NCBI RefSeq assembly: GCF_000067165.1
Contig: NC_010162.1
Location: 992,001-1,056,000 of the forward strand
Reading direction: 5' to 3'
Source of the DNA: Sorangium cellulosum So ce56
Lineage (GTDB): Bacteria > Myxococcota_A > Polyangia > Polyangiales > Polyangiaceae
DNA: 64,000 bases
In this document: one piece after another, positions 47,196-57,245 of the stretch
How positions within the stretch are numbered: position 1 is the stretch's first letter
Layout of the letters: the number at the start of each line of letters is the position of its first letter
Program-made: the position numbers and the translations under genes
The notes under the pieces: model-generated
Database searches by the model: none
What the model was told of the DNA's origin: nothing
The model's input: only the letters and a program-made list of their open reading frames with translations

Positions 47196-48556
47196 AACCT
47201 CTGAGCCGCCGTACCTTCCTGCGTGGCGCATCCGGAGTTGCGCTCGCGCTCCCGTTCCTCGATGCGATGCGTTCGAGCCGCGCGCGAGCCCAGACGGCGC
47301 CGTCCCCGCGCCGCATCATGTTCGTGTTCCAGGCGAACGGCGACGAGACGGATCGGCGCTTCGACGCCCGCGGTGAGACGAGCTTTCAGCTCGGCGAGTT
47401 CCTCGCCCCGCTCGAGCCGTACCGCGAGGACCTCCTCTTTCTCAACAACCTGCACAAGCACTTCTACGATCTGCCGGAGTCCGAGCGGGCCGACAACCAC
47501 CAGCAGGGCGGCAGCTCGCTCGCTCCGTGGAAGTCCGGCTCCGGGTCGTTCCCCATCGGCGGCACCGAGAGCACCATCGGTTACGTGGAGGGGCCGAGCG
47601 CCGACTACGCGATCGGCGGTCGCGTGCTGGAAGCCAACGAGAGCATCGCGCACCGGCACCTCGTGTACCGCGTCGGGGACAAGTGGAACGATATCTGGAA
47701 CACGCACTCCCACGCGGGCCCCGCGGGCGAGCAGAACCCGATCCCGCCGGAGACCGATCCGTACGAGGCCTACGCCCGGATCTTCGCCTCCACGCCCGAC
47801 GACGGGGGCGCGCAGCAAGAGGTGCTGAGGCGCCTGGCGAAGAAGCAGTCGGCCATCGATCTGGTGCGCGAAGAGGGCAATTCCCTCCTCACCCGGGTCG
47901 GCGCCGAGGATCGCGCCAAGATCCAGCAGCACCTCGACGCGATGCGCGACGTCGAGCGCGCGCTCCAGGCCGGCAACGGCGCGGCCACCTGCGTGAAGAC
48001 CCCGCTCGGCGAGCGGCTCAACCCCTACGCCGACGAGAACCACGCGATCATGGGCGAGCTGTTCTTCAAGATCAGCGCCCTCGCGTTCGCCTGCGATCTG
48101 ACGCGCGTGGTGCACTTCAACTGGAGCGGCAACACCAGCAACCGCGTCTACTCGAACCTGGGGCTCAGCGATGGGCACCACGACATCTCGCACAACAGCG
48201 ACGACGACTCGTTCGCCAAGGTGCGCAAGATCCACAGGCACCTCTGGGAGCAGAACACGAAGCTCTACGAGATCTTGAAGAACACGAGCGACGGCGACGG
48301 CACGCTCTGGGATCATACGCTCGTCGTGCACTGGAACGAGCTCGGGCAGGGCGACAGCCACAGCATCGAGGACAGCCTGGTCGTCTTCGCGGGCAAGGCC
48401 CACGACTACTTCCGGCGCGGGCGGCTCGTGGATTTCCGCGGCGATCGCTCCTTCGCCGACATGCTCGTGAGCTGCTTCCACTACATGGGCTTCGAGGACG
48501 TCAAGAGCTTCGGCGAGGGCGTCTTGAACACCGGGGGCGCCCTGCCGCTCACCTGA
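47192..48556 (+). CDS. DUF1552 family Tat-exported protein
   Basis: The 454-residue protein starts with a twin-arginine signal (SRRTFLRGASGVALALPFL) and continues with DUF1552 hallmarks such as RRIMFVFQANGDETDRRFD, FLNNLHKHFYDLPE, YRVGDKWNDIWN, RKIHRHLWEQNTKLYEILK and HWNELGQGDSHSIEDSLVVF. Its start overlaps the DUF1592 stop in ATGA. Export folded by Tat suggests a cofactor or tight metal site, and the fold recalls the sulfatase/alkaline phosphatase-like superfamily, although catalytic residues are not obvious. It probably works with the upstream protein in the periplasm. Confidence 0.92.
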   Translation: MKPLSRRTFLRGASGVALALPFLDAMRSSRARAQTAPSPRRIMFVFQANGDETDRRFDARGETSFQLGEFLAPLEPYREDLLFLNNLHKHFYDLPESERADNHQQGGSSLAPWKSGSGSFPIGGTESTIGYVEGPSADYAIGGRVLEANESIAHRHLVYRVGDKWNDIWNTHSHAGPAGEQNPIPPETDPYEAYARIFASTPDDGGAQQEVLRRLAKKQSAIDLVREEGNSLLTRVGAEDRAKIQQHLDAMRDVERALQAGNGAATCVKTPLGERLNPYADENHAIMGELFFKISALAFACDLTRVVHFNWSGNTSNRVYSNLGLSDGHHDISHNSDDDSFAKVRKIHRHLWEQNTKLYEILKNTSDGDGTLWDHTLVVHWNELGQGDSHSIEDSLVVFAGKAHDYFRRGRLVDFRGDRSFADMLVSCFHYMGFEDVKSFGEGVLNTGGALPLT

Positions 48557-48790
48557 GCAGGCGCCGCCTGCTCGACCTTCTCGCGAGCACGCGTCGGTGG
48601 AAAAGAGCCCTGCAGGAGAGTCGAGGCCCACTTCATGGTGGGGTGAATCAGCGTCGCGCGCTCGTGCGTCGATGGAGACCTTGCGCGGCAGCTGACAACG
48701 GAAGTTTCGGTCACCCGCCGACAACGCCGCTCGTTCTACGCTTCCGAGATCGCCTGGCCGGCCGGATGGGGGCGGTGGGAGGTCGTCGCG

Positions 48791-49564
48791 GTGGACCGCG
48801 AGCGCCGTGAGGTCCGGTATCGCACCGTCAACAGCTGGGAGGCGATCTATCAGCGTGCGCTGGGGGTCAGCTGGGGGAGCGCGATGGTGGCCGGCAAGCT
48901 GGCCGGGATCACCGAGCGCCTGTTCGGGGTCCCTTGCTGGGCCGAACAGACGGTGTTCGCGGCGCAGGGCGCGGCGTACGACGAGTTCCTGGTCCGCCCG
49001 ACCGACGAGACCGTCGAGGCGCGGCTTTCGGCGCTCCTCGAGGCCGATCGGGGCACGAGCTCGGATCTCGCGGTCGCGCTGTCCCGGCTCAGGAACGAGG
49101 TGGCCGAGCGGGAGAAAACCGAGCTCGCGCTGCGCGAGAAGCTGGAGCTCATCCAGCAGCAGGAGACGGCGCTCAGCGCGATGGTGGCGCCGATCATCCA
49201 GGTGTGGGACGGCGTGCTCACCGTCCCTGTCATGGGAGGGCTCGACAATCAGCGCGCGTCCGCGCTGATGGAGCGGCTGCTCGGCGCGATCGTCGACAGC
49301 CAGACGCGCAGCGTGATCCTGGATCTGACCGCCGTCGAGGCGGTGGACACGAGCACGGCCGATCACCTGATCCGCATCGTGCGCGCGGTGGAGCTCCTCG
49401 GCGCCCGCGTCGTGGTGACCGGCATCCGGCCCGCGGTGGCTCAGACCGTCGTGTCCGTGGGCATGGATCTCGATCGAATGATCACGCTGCGCAACCTGCA
49501 GGAGGGCCTCAAGGTGTGCATGGCCTCCGGCGCCGATGCTGCTCCCCGCCCGAAGGCCCTGTGA
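48791..49564 (+). CDS. STAS-domain RsbR-like regulator, second copy
   Basis: The 257-residue protein has an N-terminal helical sensing half (about 1-125, ending in a coiled-coil-like LRNEVAEREKTELALREKLE) and a C-terminal STAS domain beginning APIIQVWDGVLTVPVMGG. The phospho-loop reads ILDLTAVEAVDTSTADHLI, with the Asp-Thr of RsbR intact. It resembles the protein at 12888-13544, but with a different N-terminal domain and a complete phospho-site. The start is a GTG. No kinase is adjacent, so the partner must be elsewhere. Confidence 0.9.
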   Translation: MDRERREVRYRTVNSWEAIYQRALGVSWGSAMVAGKLAGITERLFGVPCWAEQTVFAAQGAAYDEFLVRPTDETVEARLSALLEADRGTSSDLAVALSRLRNEVAEREKTELALREKLELIQQQETALSAMVAPIIQVWDGVLTVPVMGGLDNQRASALMERLLGAIVDSQTRSVILDLTAVEAVDTSTADHLIRIVRAVELLGARVVVTGIRPAVAQTVVSVGMDLDRMITLRNLQEGLKVCMASGADAAPRPKAL

Positions 49565-49739
49565 AGCGCGCTCATCCCAGGTGACGGACGCGCCGTCCGC
49601 CTGCTGGAGCAGCACGTCACCTCCACGAGCTCCACCGAGCATCCGCCATCGGAGGGGCGAGCTCCTCCCACGGGCCGCGGGAGCGCTCCGTACGTTTTTC
49701 CAGGTGAGCGCTCTCTTCACGGGTGCTTCACTGGGCGGC

Positions 49740-50234
49740 ATGTCGATCATCCAGCCCTGTTTCGATCGGTCGGTCGTCGTCCGTGGCGCTGACGCTGAGG
49801 TCGTCGGCTCTCCCGCCGCGCGGATCCAGCTCCTCGCGGACAGCAGCGCGACGGGCGGAGCCCTCTCCACCGTACGCGTGACGCTCGCGAAGGACGCGGA
49901 CGGCGCGCGGCCGCACCGTCACGACGGCTCGGCCGAGATGTTCTACGTGCTCGACGGCGCCGTGCAGGTCCTCTCGGGGAGCGACGTCGTGACGACCGAG
50001 AAGGGCGACCTCCTCGTGGTCCCTCCGCGGGTCGCCCACGCGTTCGCCGCCGCGCGCGGCAAGGGCGCAGAGCTCCTGGTCGTCATCACCCCAGGGGTCG
50101 AGCGGTTCGACTACTTCCGCAAGCTGACGCGCATCGCCCGCGGCGAGGAGCCGCCCGAGACCTTGCGCGACGTGCAGGAGCTCTACGATACGTACTTCCT
50201 GAGCAGCCCCGAATGGGAGGCGGCGCGCGGGTGA
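49740..50234 (+). CDS. Cupin-domain protein
   Basis: The 164-residue protein is a single small beta-barrel cupin: GARPHRHDGSAEMFYVLDGAV carries the first metal-binding motif (two His and a Glu), and GDLLVVPPRVAHAF carries the second. The C-terminal helix region follows (FRKLTRIARGEEPPETLRDV). Such proteins are metal-dependent isomerases, dioxygenases or binding proteins, and the substrate cannot be told. The ATG at 49740 starts the domain; the longer upstream frame is of the Arg/Pro-rich type expected by chance. Single gene. Confidence 0.88.
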   Translation: MSIIQPCFDRSVVVRGADAEVVGSPAARIQLLADSSATGGALSTVRVTLAKDADGARPHRHDGSAEMFYVLDGAVQVLSGSDVVTTEKGDLLVVPPRVAHAFAAARGKGAELLVVITPGVERFDYFRKLTRIARGEEPPETLRDVQELYDTYFLSSPEWEAARG

Positions 50235-50469
50235 ACGGGGGTCCGATCGAGTCGACGACGAAGGGGATCGCGTACAAAAGGATCCTTCGGAACAGGGTCC
50301 AGTCGATCTGGCGCCAGTGCTGGGCGATCTGAAGCAGGTTGATGGAGATGGATATCGGCAAGAGCACGCCTCGCGCGGATCGCTCACCGCGCTCACCGAG
50401 CACCTCGTCGAGCTCCGGATCAGTCTTCATCTCACTTACCCCATGATTGATACCGGGCGCAGCGGATCG

Positions 50470-51342
50470 CTAGGGCGCGCCCACATGTCCCAATGGTGCA
50501 CAGTCGGCCGCCGTGGGATTGGGGACGTGGCGGCGATTGGCGCAGCCGCGGCCTCGCCCGTTCATCACGTGCGAGGGATGATATCCATGCATGGCTTGTC
50601 CGAGCGTCACGGCCGACACCGCCAGCATGAGGCCAGCGAACGCCCAACGCCGCACCGCCGCGCTGATGTGCCTGGCGAGCCTGGCGCCGGCCAGGCTGCC
50701 AGCGCACTCGGTGATGCTGAGGGAAGCGGCGAGCGGCCAATCGACCGGCGGGTGCGGGAGATGGCCGGCGAGACCGGCCATCGTGTTCATCGCGATGACG
50801 AGGATGGAGGTGCCGATCGCGGCGTGCACGGGGGTCCCCGTGAACATGACGAGCAGGGGGACGATAGCAAACCCGCCGCCGAGACCGACCAGGCCGGTCA
50901 AGCAACCGACCAGGATCCCCCCTGCCGCGAGCACGGCCATGGGCCGCCAGCTCGATCGTTTTCTGCCTTGGTCCAGCGGAGGCGGGGGGCGATCCCAGAG
51001 CATCGCGACGGACGCGACCACGGTGGCCATGAAGAAGATCACCCGAAGGATGTGCTCCGGGATCACACCCGCGATGTGTCCGGAGAGGTACGCTCCCGTT
51101 ATCGAGGCGAGACCGAAGGTGAAAGCGTACCGCCAGACGACGGCGTTCTCCATGGCGTACGGGACGACGGCGACGAGGCTCATCAGCATGACGGCCACGA
51201 GCGAGGTGGCGACCGCGCGGTGGAGCTCGAGCCCGGCGACGCTTGTCAAGAGCAGCACGGTGAGGATCGACGGGCCGGCCCCGAGGATGGCCGATACGAT
51301 CCCGATGATCAGACCGAGCGCCGCTATCAGGTACATCGTCAT
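50470..51342 (-). CDS. TauE/SafE (TSUP) family anion permease
   Basis: The 290-residue product has about eight membrane helices and the two TauE/SafE repeats: [20 protein letters not shown] near the start and [20 protein letters not shown] in the middle, with the typical GxGGG-type turns. These transporters move sulfite, sulfonates or related organic anions across the inner membrane. The ATG at 51342 starts directly before the first helix; an upstream extension would be cytosolic and Arg-rich. The gene is divergent from the APS kinase/ATP sulfurylase gene (209 bases apart), which supports a role in sulfur traffic. Confidence 0.9.
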
Positions 51343-51551
51343 ACCGCTGCGTCGCGCCACGTCGCCGCGCCCCGGGGGGCGAGCGGAGCCCGCTCGAGCC
51401 GCGGAGGCCGCCCGCACCCGCGTACCGCAGACGGCGGTCGTGTACGGGTGTACGGGCGCACGGGTGCGCGAGTGGGCCAGCGCGCCCATGCAGAGTGGCA
51501 TACTGCGTGCCCAAAGCGGCGGCGTACGGATACGTCGAAAGGAGGCGCACA

Positions 51552-53288
51552 ATGGCTTCGGGCGAGGGCTTCGTCGTGTGGTTTACCGGGTTGTCGGGGT
51601 CCGGCAAGTCGACCTTGGCCGCCATGCTGGCTGCCGAGCTGCCGAGGCGGGGCGTGCATGTCGAGTCGCTAGACGGAGACGTCGTCCGCACGCACCTCTC
51701 GAAGGGGCTCGGGTTCTCGCGAGAGGATCGCGACACCAACATCCGCCGGATCGGCTTCGTCGCCAGGCTCGTGGCGCGCTCCGGCGCATGCGCGATCACC
51801 GCGGCGATCAGCCCCTACCGGGAGATCCGCGACGAGCAGCGGCGCGCGATCGGGCGTTTCTGCGAGGTCTATTGCGAGTGCCCGCTCGATGTGCTCGAAC
51901 GCCGGGATATCAAGGGGCTCTACGCGCGCGCCCGCGCGGGCGAAATCAAGGGCTTCACCGGCGTCGATGATCCGTATGAGCCGCCGCGTTCGCCCGAGGT
52001 GATCGTTCACACCGATCGCGAGTCGCCCCGCGAGGGCCTCGCCAGGATCCTCGCCAAGCTCGAGGAGCTCGGGTATGTCCGTCCCATGGCGCAGCCGGCC
52101 GAGCCGGCGAGGGCGGGCCTCGCGCCCCCGCACGGCGGGGAGCTCGTCGATCGGTTCGTTCGCGGCGACGCCAGACAGCGGCTGCTCGAGCGCGTGGCCG
52201 GCTTGCCCAGGGTGAGGCTCGATGAGCGCGGGGCGAGCGATCTGGAGCTCATCGGCAATGGCGCCTATTCCCCGCTCAAGGGGTTCATGACGTCGCGGGA
52301 TTACCTGCGCGTGGTCCGCGAGCGGCGGCTGGAGAGCGGCCTCGTCTGGTCGATCCCGATCACGCTCGCGGTCCCCGGCGAGGACGCCGCTCGTCTCTCC
52401 CTCGGCAGCGAGGTGGCGCTGGCGTCGCCGGACGGGCGCGTCGTCGGTGTGCTCGAGCTCGTCGACCGCTGGACACCGGACAAGGAGGTCGAGGCGCGCA
52501 ACGTTTATGGCGCAACGGACGAAGGCCACCCGGGCGTCGCCTACCTGCGGTCGTCGGGCGACGTGTACCTCGGCGGCGAGGTCTGGTTGATCGAGCGGCC
52601 GCTCTCACCGCAGTTCCCGGAGTATCCCCGGGATCCGGCGGCGACGCGGGCGGCCTTCGAGGCGCGCGGCTGGCGGCGCGTCGTGGGATTCCAGACGCGC
52701 AATCCGATCCATCGCGCGCACGAGCACATCACCAAGTGTGCGCTCGAGATCACGGACGGGCTCCTGCTTCACCCGCTCGTGGGCGCGACCAAGGCCGGCG
52801 ACATCCCGGCGGACGTGCGGATGCGTTGCTACGAGCTCTTGCTGGAGAAGTACTACCCCGCAGACCGGGTCGTCCTCGGGCTGTATCCGGCCGCCATGCG
52901 CTACGCCGGGCCGCGCGAGGCCATCTTCCACGCGCTCGTGCGCAAGAACTACGGCTGCTCGCACTTCATCGTCGGGCGCGACCACGCTGGCGTCGGGCGC
53001 TTCTATGGAACGTACGACGCGCAGCGTGCGTTCGACGACTTCCTCCCGAGCGAGCTCGGCATCGAGCCGCTCAAATTCGAGGAGGCCTTCTGGTCCACGG
53101 TCGTCGGCGGGATGGCGACCGACAAGACCGCGCCTGGAGGGCCGGAGACGCGCATCACGCTCTCGGGGACGCAGGTGCGCGAGCTGCTGCGCGCCGGGAA
53201 GCTGCCTCCTCCCGAGTTCAGCCGCCCGGAGGTCGCGCAGATCCTCCTTTCAGCGACGCAGGGGCGAGGGCACGATCAGGCAGCCTGA
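51552..53288 (+). CDS. Bifunctional adenylylsulfate kinase / sulfate adenylyltransferase (PAPS synthetase)
   Basis: An aaaggagg seven bases before the ATG supports the start. Residues 1-180 are APS kinase with P-loop GLSGSGKST (13-21), DGDVVR (41-46) and [10 protein letters not shown] (121-130). Residues about 195-578 are ATP sulfurylase with [11 protein letters not shown] (381-391), [14 protein letters not shown] and [13 protein letters not shown]. The kinase-first order is that of animal PAPS synthetase and some bacterial enzymes. It converts sulfate to APS and then PAPS in the cytosol. The convergent sulfotransferase gene overlaps its 3' end by 13 bases and would use the PAPS. It is divergent from a TauE-like permease. 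Confidence 0.95.
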
Positions 53289-54244
53289 CGGCGCCCGCCG
53301 GCCGACGCTCCGGGGCGCTCCTCGCCGGTCTCCAGCCAGTGGGCGCAGTCGGTTCCCAGCTTCTCGAGCGCCAGCCGATCGAAGCGCGCGCTCTGCTCGG
53401 GGGTGATCTCGGCGTGGTAGTCGCGGGCCGGCCCCTTGTGGAAGAACGCCTTGGGGTCCCGCATGTGTGTACCGGCGAACGGGGCCATCTGCTCGGCCCG
53501 CTCGCGCATGTAGCCGAAGGAGCAGTGCTCCAGGATCACGTCCAGCCGCAGCCTGGTCGGCTCGACGTCGATGAACTCGGCGATGCGCACGATCTGACCG
53601 CGCAGATCCTCCTTGAGCCGCCGGTAATGCACGAGGAGCACGTTCGGCTCGTCCCGGAGCTTCCACCACGATCGCACGACGTCGAACAGATCGCAGCAGC
53701 CGTACCCGTCGGTGTCCAACCACTTGTCGAAGAACTCCTGCACGCTCTCCGGAATGACGAGCCGCGTTGGATCGTTGGACCATTCCGCGTGGATGCGGTT
53801 GATCTCGTCCATGGTCTTGGCGGAGAACTGACTCAAGTAGTTGTGGAAGCTGATCCCGAGATCCTTGCCGTTCCGGCCGACGAAGATGTAGCGGGCCTGC
53901 GCGGCGATGGGCACGGCGTCCGCGGGCAAATGCGACTTCAGCACACGACGCTCGCCGGCCTCACGCTGCGCCTTCAGCATCGCCAGCATCGTGGCGTGGT
54001 CGCCGAAGCTGGAGTCCAGCCAGGGCGACGTGTCCGAGAGAGCGTCTTTCCGCTCTTCTCCGTTGTCGAGGATCTGCTGGATAATGCGCTGGGTCCACGT
54101 GGTCCCCGCCTTGAACGGGTCCGCCACGACGATGTCGCCGGAGACGAAGCCGCCCTGCGTCAGGAAGTCGCTCCAGACAAGGGAGCTGTTAAGGTAGTCC
54201 CTGACGACTCGCGTCGGCATGATCAATCTGTCGTTCGTGACCAT
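53276..54244 (-). CDS. PAPS-dependent sulfotransferase
   Basis: The 322-residue protein has the cytosolic sulfotransferase (family 1) motifs. These are the 5'-phosphosulfate loop PFKAGTTW (43-50), a catalytic-type His105 in VLKSHLP, the 3'-phosphate region [20 protein letters not shown] with Arg124 and Ser132, and a C-terminal RKG-type loop represented by [10 protein letters not shown]. It transfers sulfate from PAPS to a hydroxyl or amine of a small molecule; the acceptor is unknown. A GGAGGGTGACAA site precedes the ATG. The 3' end overlaps the convergent PAPS synthetase gene by 13 bases. Confidence 0.92.
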
Positions 54245-54582
54245 TTGTCACCCTCCTTTGTCGCTGCTCCGAGCAGGATGTCCGGACGACGGGCTCGCCC
54301 CCACCGAGTGGCCGTCAGCCAGGTGCTCCGTTTCGATATGTGGCGTTCAAGAACCGGACCAATCCCGGCGCGTTCGGCGGGCCCCTTCGCGGGATGCTGC
54401 TCTCCCGAGAGGGGAGCGAGCGCCCTTGTGCCCGAGCACGATGGTAGCCGAGCACGAGGCTCACTCCGTAGCTGAGGCCGCCCAGCAGCGACGCGCGCTC
54501 TCCTCGGAGCGAGAGGCAGCTCGCGAGAGCGACCAAGCGCCGTTCCTTGACGGCGTCGGCGATCGCCTGGATAAGCTGCCGC
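54245..54582. other. Intergenic region, no feature recognised
   Basis: This 338-base stretch separates the sulfotransferase start from a frameshifted gene. No supported gene or repeat is visible beyond the sulfotransferase ribosome-binding site at about 54250-54258. Confidence 0.4.
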
Positions 54583-55117
54583 ATGAGATCCGCGGCGCTC
54601 GCGCTCCTCGTCGGGGCCGCGCTGGGCAGCTTCGATCGTCCCGCAGGTGCGGCCCCGCGCGCCTCGTCGCTCGCGTGGGCGAGGATGCCAGGGGCCGAGG
54701 CGTGCATCGACGCGCGGACGCTCGCGCAGGCCGTGGAGCGGCGGCTCGGGCGCGGGGCGTTCGTGCCGCCACCCGCGGCGAGGTCTCCATCGAGGGGCGG
54801 ATCGAGCGCTCGCAGGAGGCCGGCGTCTGGCGGGCGACGATCCGGGTGTTCGGCGAGGGCGGGGCGGCGATCGGGTCGCGGGAGATCGAGGCCGAGCAGG
54901 TCGATTGTCGGGCGATCGACGATCAGCTCGAGCTCGTGATCGCATTGCTCGTCGACCCGGACGCCTCGTGCCTCCCGCGTGTCCGCCGGTTCCAGCGGCG
55001 TCGAGCGCTCCCTGGCGGGTGGGAGGCGCGGTGGAGGCGGTGGGCGGGCTCGGGCTCACGCCTGGGCCCGCGAACGTCGGGGCCGGCGGCCCCGCGCGCT
55101 CAGCGCCCCACCCCTGA
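54583..55117 (+). pseudogene. Frameshifted gene for an exported protein
   Basis: The first frame gives a signal peptide and SSLAWARMPGAEACIDARTL, AQAVERRLGRGAFVPP. A frame change near 54775 continues as GEVSIEGRIERSQEAGVW and REIEAEQVDCRAIDDQLEL. Another change near 54990 continues as WRVGGAVEAVGGLGLTPGPA and stops at 55117. Joined, these match the layout of exported myxobacterial proteins with a cysteine-containing domain followed by a beta-barrel-like C-terminus, which here is mostly missing. Two independent frameshifts and a short end point to a decayed gene; sequencing error is the alternative. Confidence 0.65.
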
Positions 55118-55213
55118 ATCACGTCGTTCGGCTTAACACGTCTTAACAGTGGGCGGCCTCGGTCCGCGCTATTCACCGTCGCGGGGGAAAACCTCGCTCT
55201 CAGGAGAATCCTT

Positions 55214-56236
55214 ATGATCGAGAAGAGCAATCTGTCGAAGCAACCCTGTTCTCTCCGTCCGTCACGCGCTGCCCTGCCGCGAATCGGCGCGGCGCTGTTG
55301 CTCCTCGGAGCCCTCGGCGCCGCCGCATGCACAGCCGGTGCCGGCGCGGACGAAGAGGAGAGCCTCGGTGTGGCGAGCCAGCGCGGAACTTACGATCTGA
55401 CGAGCAGCTACACGGGCACCGTCGGAGACACCCGCGGCTGGCTCATCGAGTGGCAGGTACCCCAGCTTCTGAACGCGTCCACGGCCTGGACCGCGGTGGG
55501 GCAGTGGTACTACAATCTAGAGTCCGGCATTTACCACAGCCCCGATGGATGGTTCGTCTACTACTTCGGAGATGACAACGGTGTCACAGGGAATCATTCG
55601 AGCTGCAACACCCAGTGGGGCTCGGGGGGCACCTGCGGCGGCTCGCTCGGCGGCCTGCAGCCCGGGCAGCAGGTCATATTCAAGTACGAGTGGTGCACGC
55701 CCGAGCGCGTCGCGAGCGTGACCGGCGCCCAGCTCTGCCTCTATGTCGACATGAAGGACGGCGCCGGCTGGCAGTTCCTCGCCCAGGACGCGCGCAGCAC
55801 CGTCGAGATGTACGCGCACGACATCGAGCATTTCGCCGACGTGGGCCCGCAGTACCCCGAGCCGCAGGTCTCCTGCGAGGCGCCCATCAAGATGCTTCGC
55901 CAGCAGGTGAAGACGACCTCGGGCGCCTGGCAGAACATGTCGGGCGCGAGCACCTGGTCGTTCCACGACGCCGCGCCCTACGTCTACCAGAACAAGAACC
56001 TCAGCGCGTCGCCGTCGACCTGGGAGGCCTGCACGTCGACCGTGCCCGCGAACGACTGCAGCAGCGTGCCCGCATGGATGTCGGCGCAGGTGTATACGCC
56101 CTCCACGCTGGTGACCAACGGTGGCCACCTCTGGTCGGCGACCCAGCAGATCTGGTGGTCGCACCCGAGCTGCCCGCCAAGCAACCCGACCTCCTGGTGC
56201 CCGGCCGAGTGGGCCGACCTCGGGCCGTGTAACTGA
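55214..56236 (+). CDS. Secreted lipoprotein with C-terminal chitin-binding-type module
   Basis: The 340-residue product has a signal with a lipobox-like GAAAC (about residue 39). The N-terminal domain (about 58-200) contains WLIEWQVPQLLNASTAW, YYFGDDNGVTGNHSSCN and YEWCTPERV with paired cysteines. The C-terminal 60 residues, VPAWMSAQVYTPSTLVTNGG, then LWSATQQIWWSHPS and WCPAEWADLG, resemble a CBM5/12-like module with conserved Trp/Tyr positions. Likely binds polysaccharide on prey or substrate outside the cell. No catalytic site is seen. Confidence 0.83.
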   Translation: MIEKSNLSKQPCSLRPSRAALPRIGAALLLLGALGAAACTAGAGADEEESLGVASQRGTYDLTSSYTGTVGDTRGWLIEWQVPQLLNASTAWTAVGQWYYNLESGIYHSPDGWFVYYFGDDNGVTGNHSSCNTQWGSGGTCGGSLGGLQPGQQVIFKYEWCTPERVASVTGAQLCLYVDMKDGAGWQFLAQDARSTVEMYAHDIEHFADVGPQYPEPQVSCEAPIKMLRQQVKTTSGAWQNMSGASTWSFHDAAPYVYQNKNLSASPSTWEACTSTVPANDCSSVPAWMSAQVYTPSTLVTNGGHLWSATQQIWWSHPSCPPSNPTSWCPAEWADLGPCN

Positions 56237-56305
56237 TCGCGGAGCCCACTCCCCACGAGGCGCGCTGGAGGCAACCCTGCTTTCGGCGTAGGATGCGCAG
56301 CGCGC

Positions 56306-57163
56306 ATGCGCATCCTCCTCGTGGGGCTCTGGCTCCTCGTCCTGGCGACCGTGCTCGCCATCCTCTACCGCCGGCGGAAGCGGCGCTCACGCGCGCGTCC
56401 TCGCGGCGATAGCGCCGTCGTCATGCTCACGGCGGCCCTCGAAGCCATCCGGCGCGAACAGCCGGTTTTGCTCCCGGAGCATGTCGTGCTCGCCGCGCTC
56501 TGCGATCGCCGGGTGGCAACGGTGGTCGCCTCGGCCGGCGCGAGCGCCGCGTCCCTGCGGCGCGAGCTGGATCAACAGCTCCCGGCGCCCCGCCAGGCAC
56601 CCACGGACAGCGCCGCGCTCGAGCTCTCGCCGGCTGTGAAGGCCATCGTGGATCGCGCCTGGTCGAGGTCGGCGTCGTGGGGGGGCCCGTCGCCACTCGA
56701 TCTGGTGGTCGCGACGCAGTCGGCGGGGGAGGGCTGCTTCGCCGCCGCATTGCTCACGAGGGCGTGTCGCGACCTCGACCGGGCGAACCGGGAGCCGCCC
56801 CGCGCCCCGGAGCGCAGCGACCCCGCAGGCGAGCTGGTCGAGGTCGTGTTCTGGAACGACGACGTGACCAAGATGGAAGCCGTGCAGCGCTTGCTCGTCG
56901 ACTGCTTCGGAATGGACGAGGTGGAGGCGACGCACTTCATGCTGACCGTGCACTTCGCGGGCTCCGCCGCAGCGGGCCCGTATCGGCCGGATACCGCTGC
57001 CGCGCTCCTGGCGCGCGCGACGCAGGTCGCGCGCGAGCGCGGCATGCCGATCCGCATCACGCTCGGCCCGGCGGCAGAGGAGATGGGCTTCACCTGGGCC
57101 ACCGAGCCCACCGGGGCGGAGGAGGCGCGCGGCGGCGAGCCGCGCGCGCCTCAATCGTCCTGA
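56306..57163 (+). CDS. Membrane-anchored Clp-N / ClpS fusion
   Basis: The 285-residue protein begins with one membrane helix (about 2-21) and a basic stop-transfer stretch (YRRRKRRSRARPR). Residues about 36-160 resemble the double-repeat N-domain of ClpA/ClpC chaperones (AALEAIRREQPVLLPEHVVL; SPAVKAIVDRAWSRS; LDLVVATQSAGEGCFAAALL). Residues about 176-265 are a ClpS adaptor domain, VVFWNDDVTKMEAVQRLLVD and FMLTVHFAG, with the N-degron pocket residues Asn184-Asp185-Asp186, Met190 and His216 conserved. No AAA+ or protease domain is present. It may capture substrates at the inner membrane face for a Clp protease encoded elsewhere. The neighbours give no further hint. Confidence 0.82.
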   Translation: MRILLVGLWLLVLATVLAILYRRRKRRSRARPRGDSAVVMLTAALEAIRREQPVLLPEHVVLAALCDRRVATVVASAGASAASLRRELDQQLPAPRQAPTDSAALELSPAVKAIVDRAWSRSASWGGPSPLDLVVATQSAGEGCFAAALLTRACRDLDRANREPPRAPERSDPAGELVEVVFWNDDVTKMEAVQRLLVDCFGMDEVEATHFMLTVHFAGSAAAGPYRPDTAAALLARATQVARERGMPIRITLGPAAEEMGFTWATEPTGAEEARGGEPRAPQSS

Positions 57164-57245
57164 GACGACCGCCGGCGCCGTCGCCTGGACGCGCGGCGAC
57201 GCGGCGCTCGCGCGCACGCAGGCGGCGCGCGCCGGGTTGCCCGCG

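Noticed and set aside
47162..49870. A 902-residue minus-strand frame
   Set aside because: It runs antisense through the DUF1552 and STAS genes, which have clear motifs on the plus strand.
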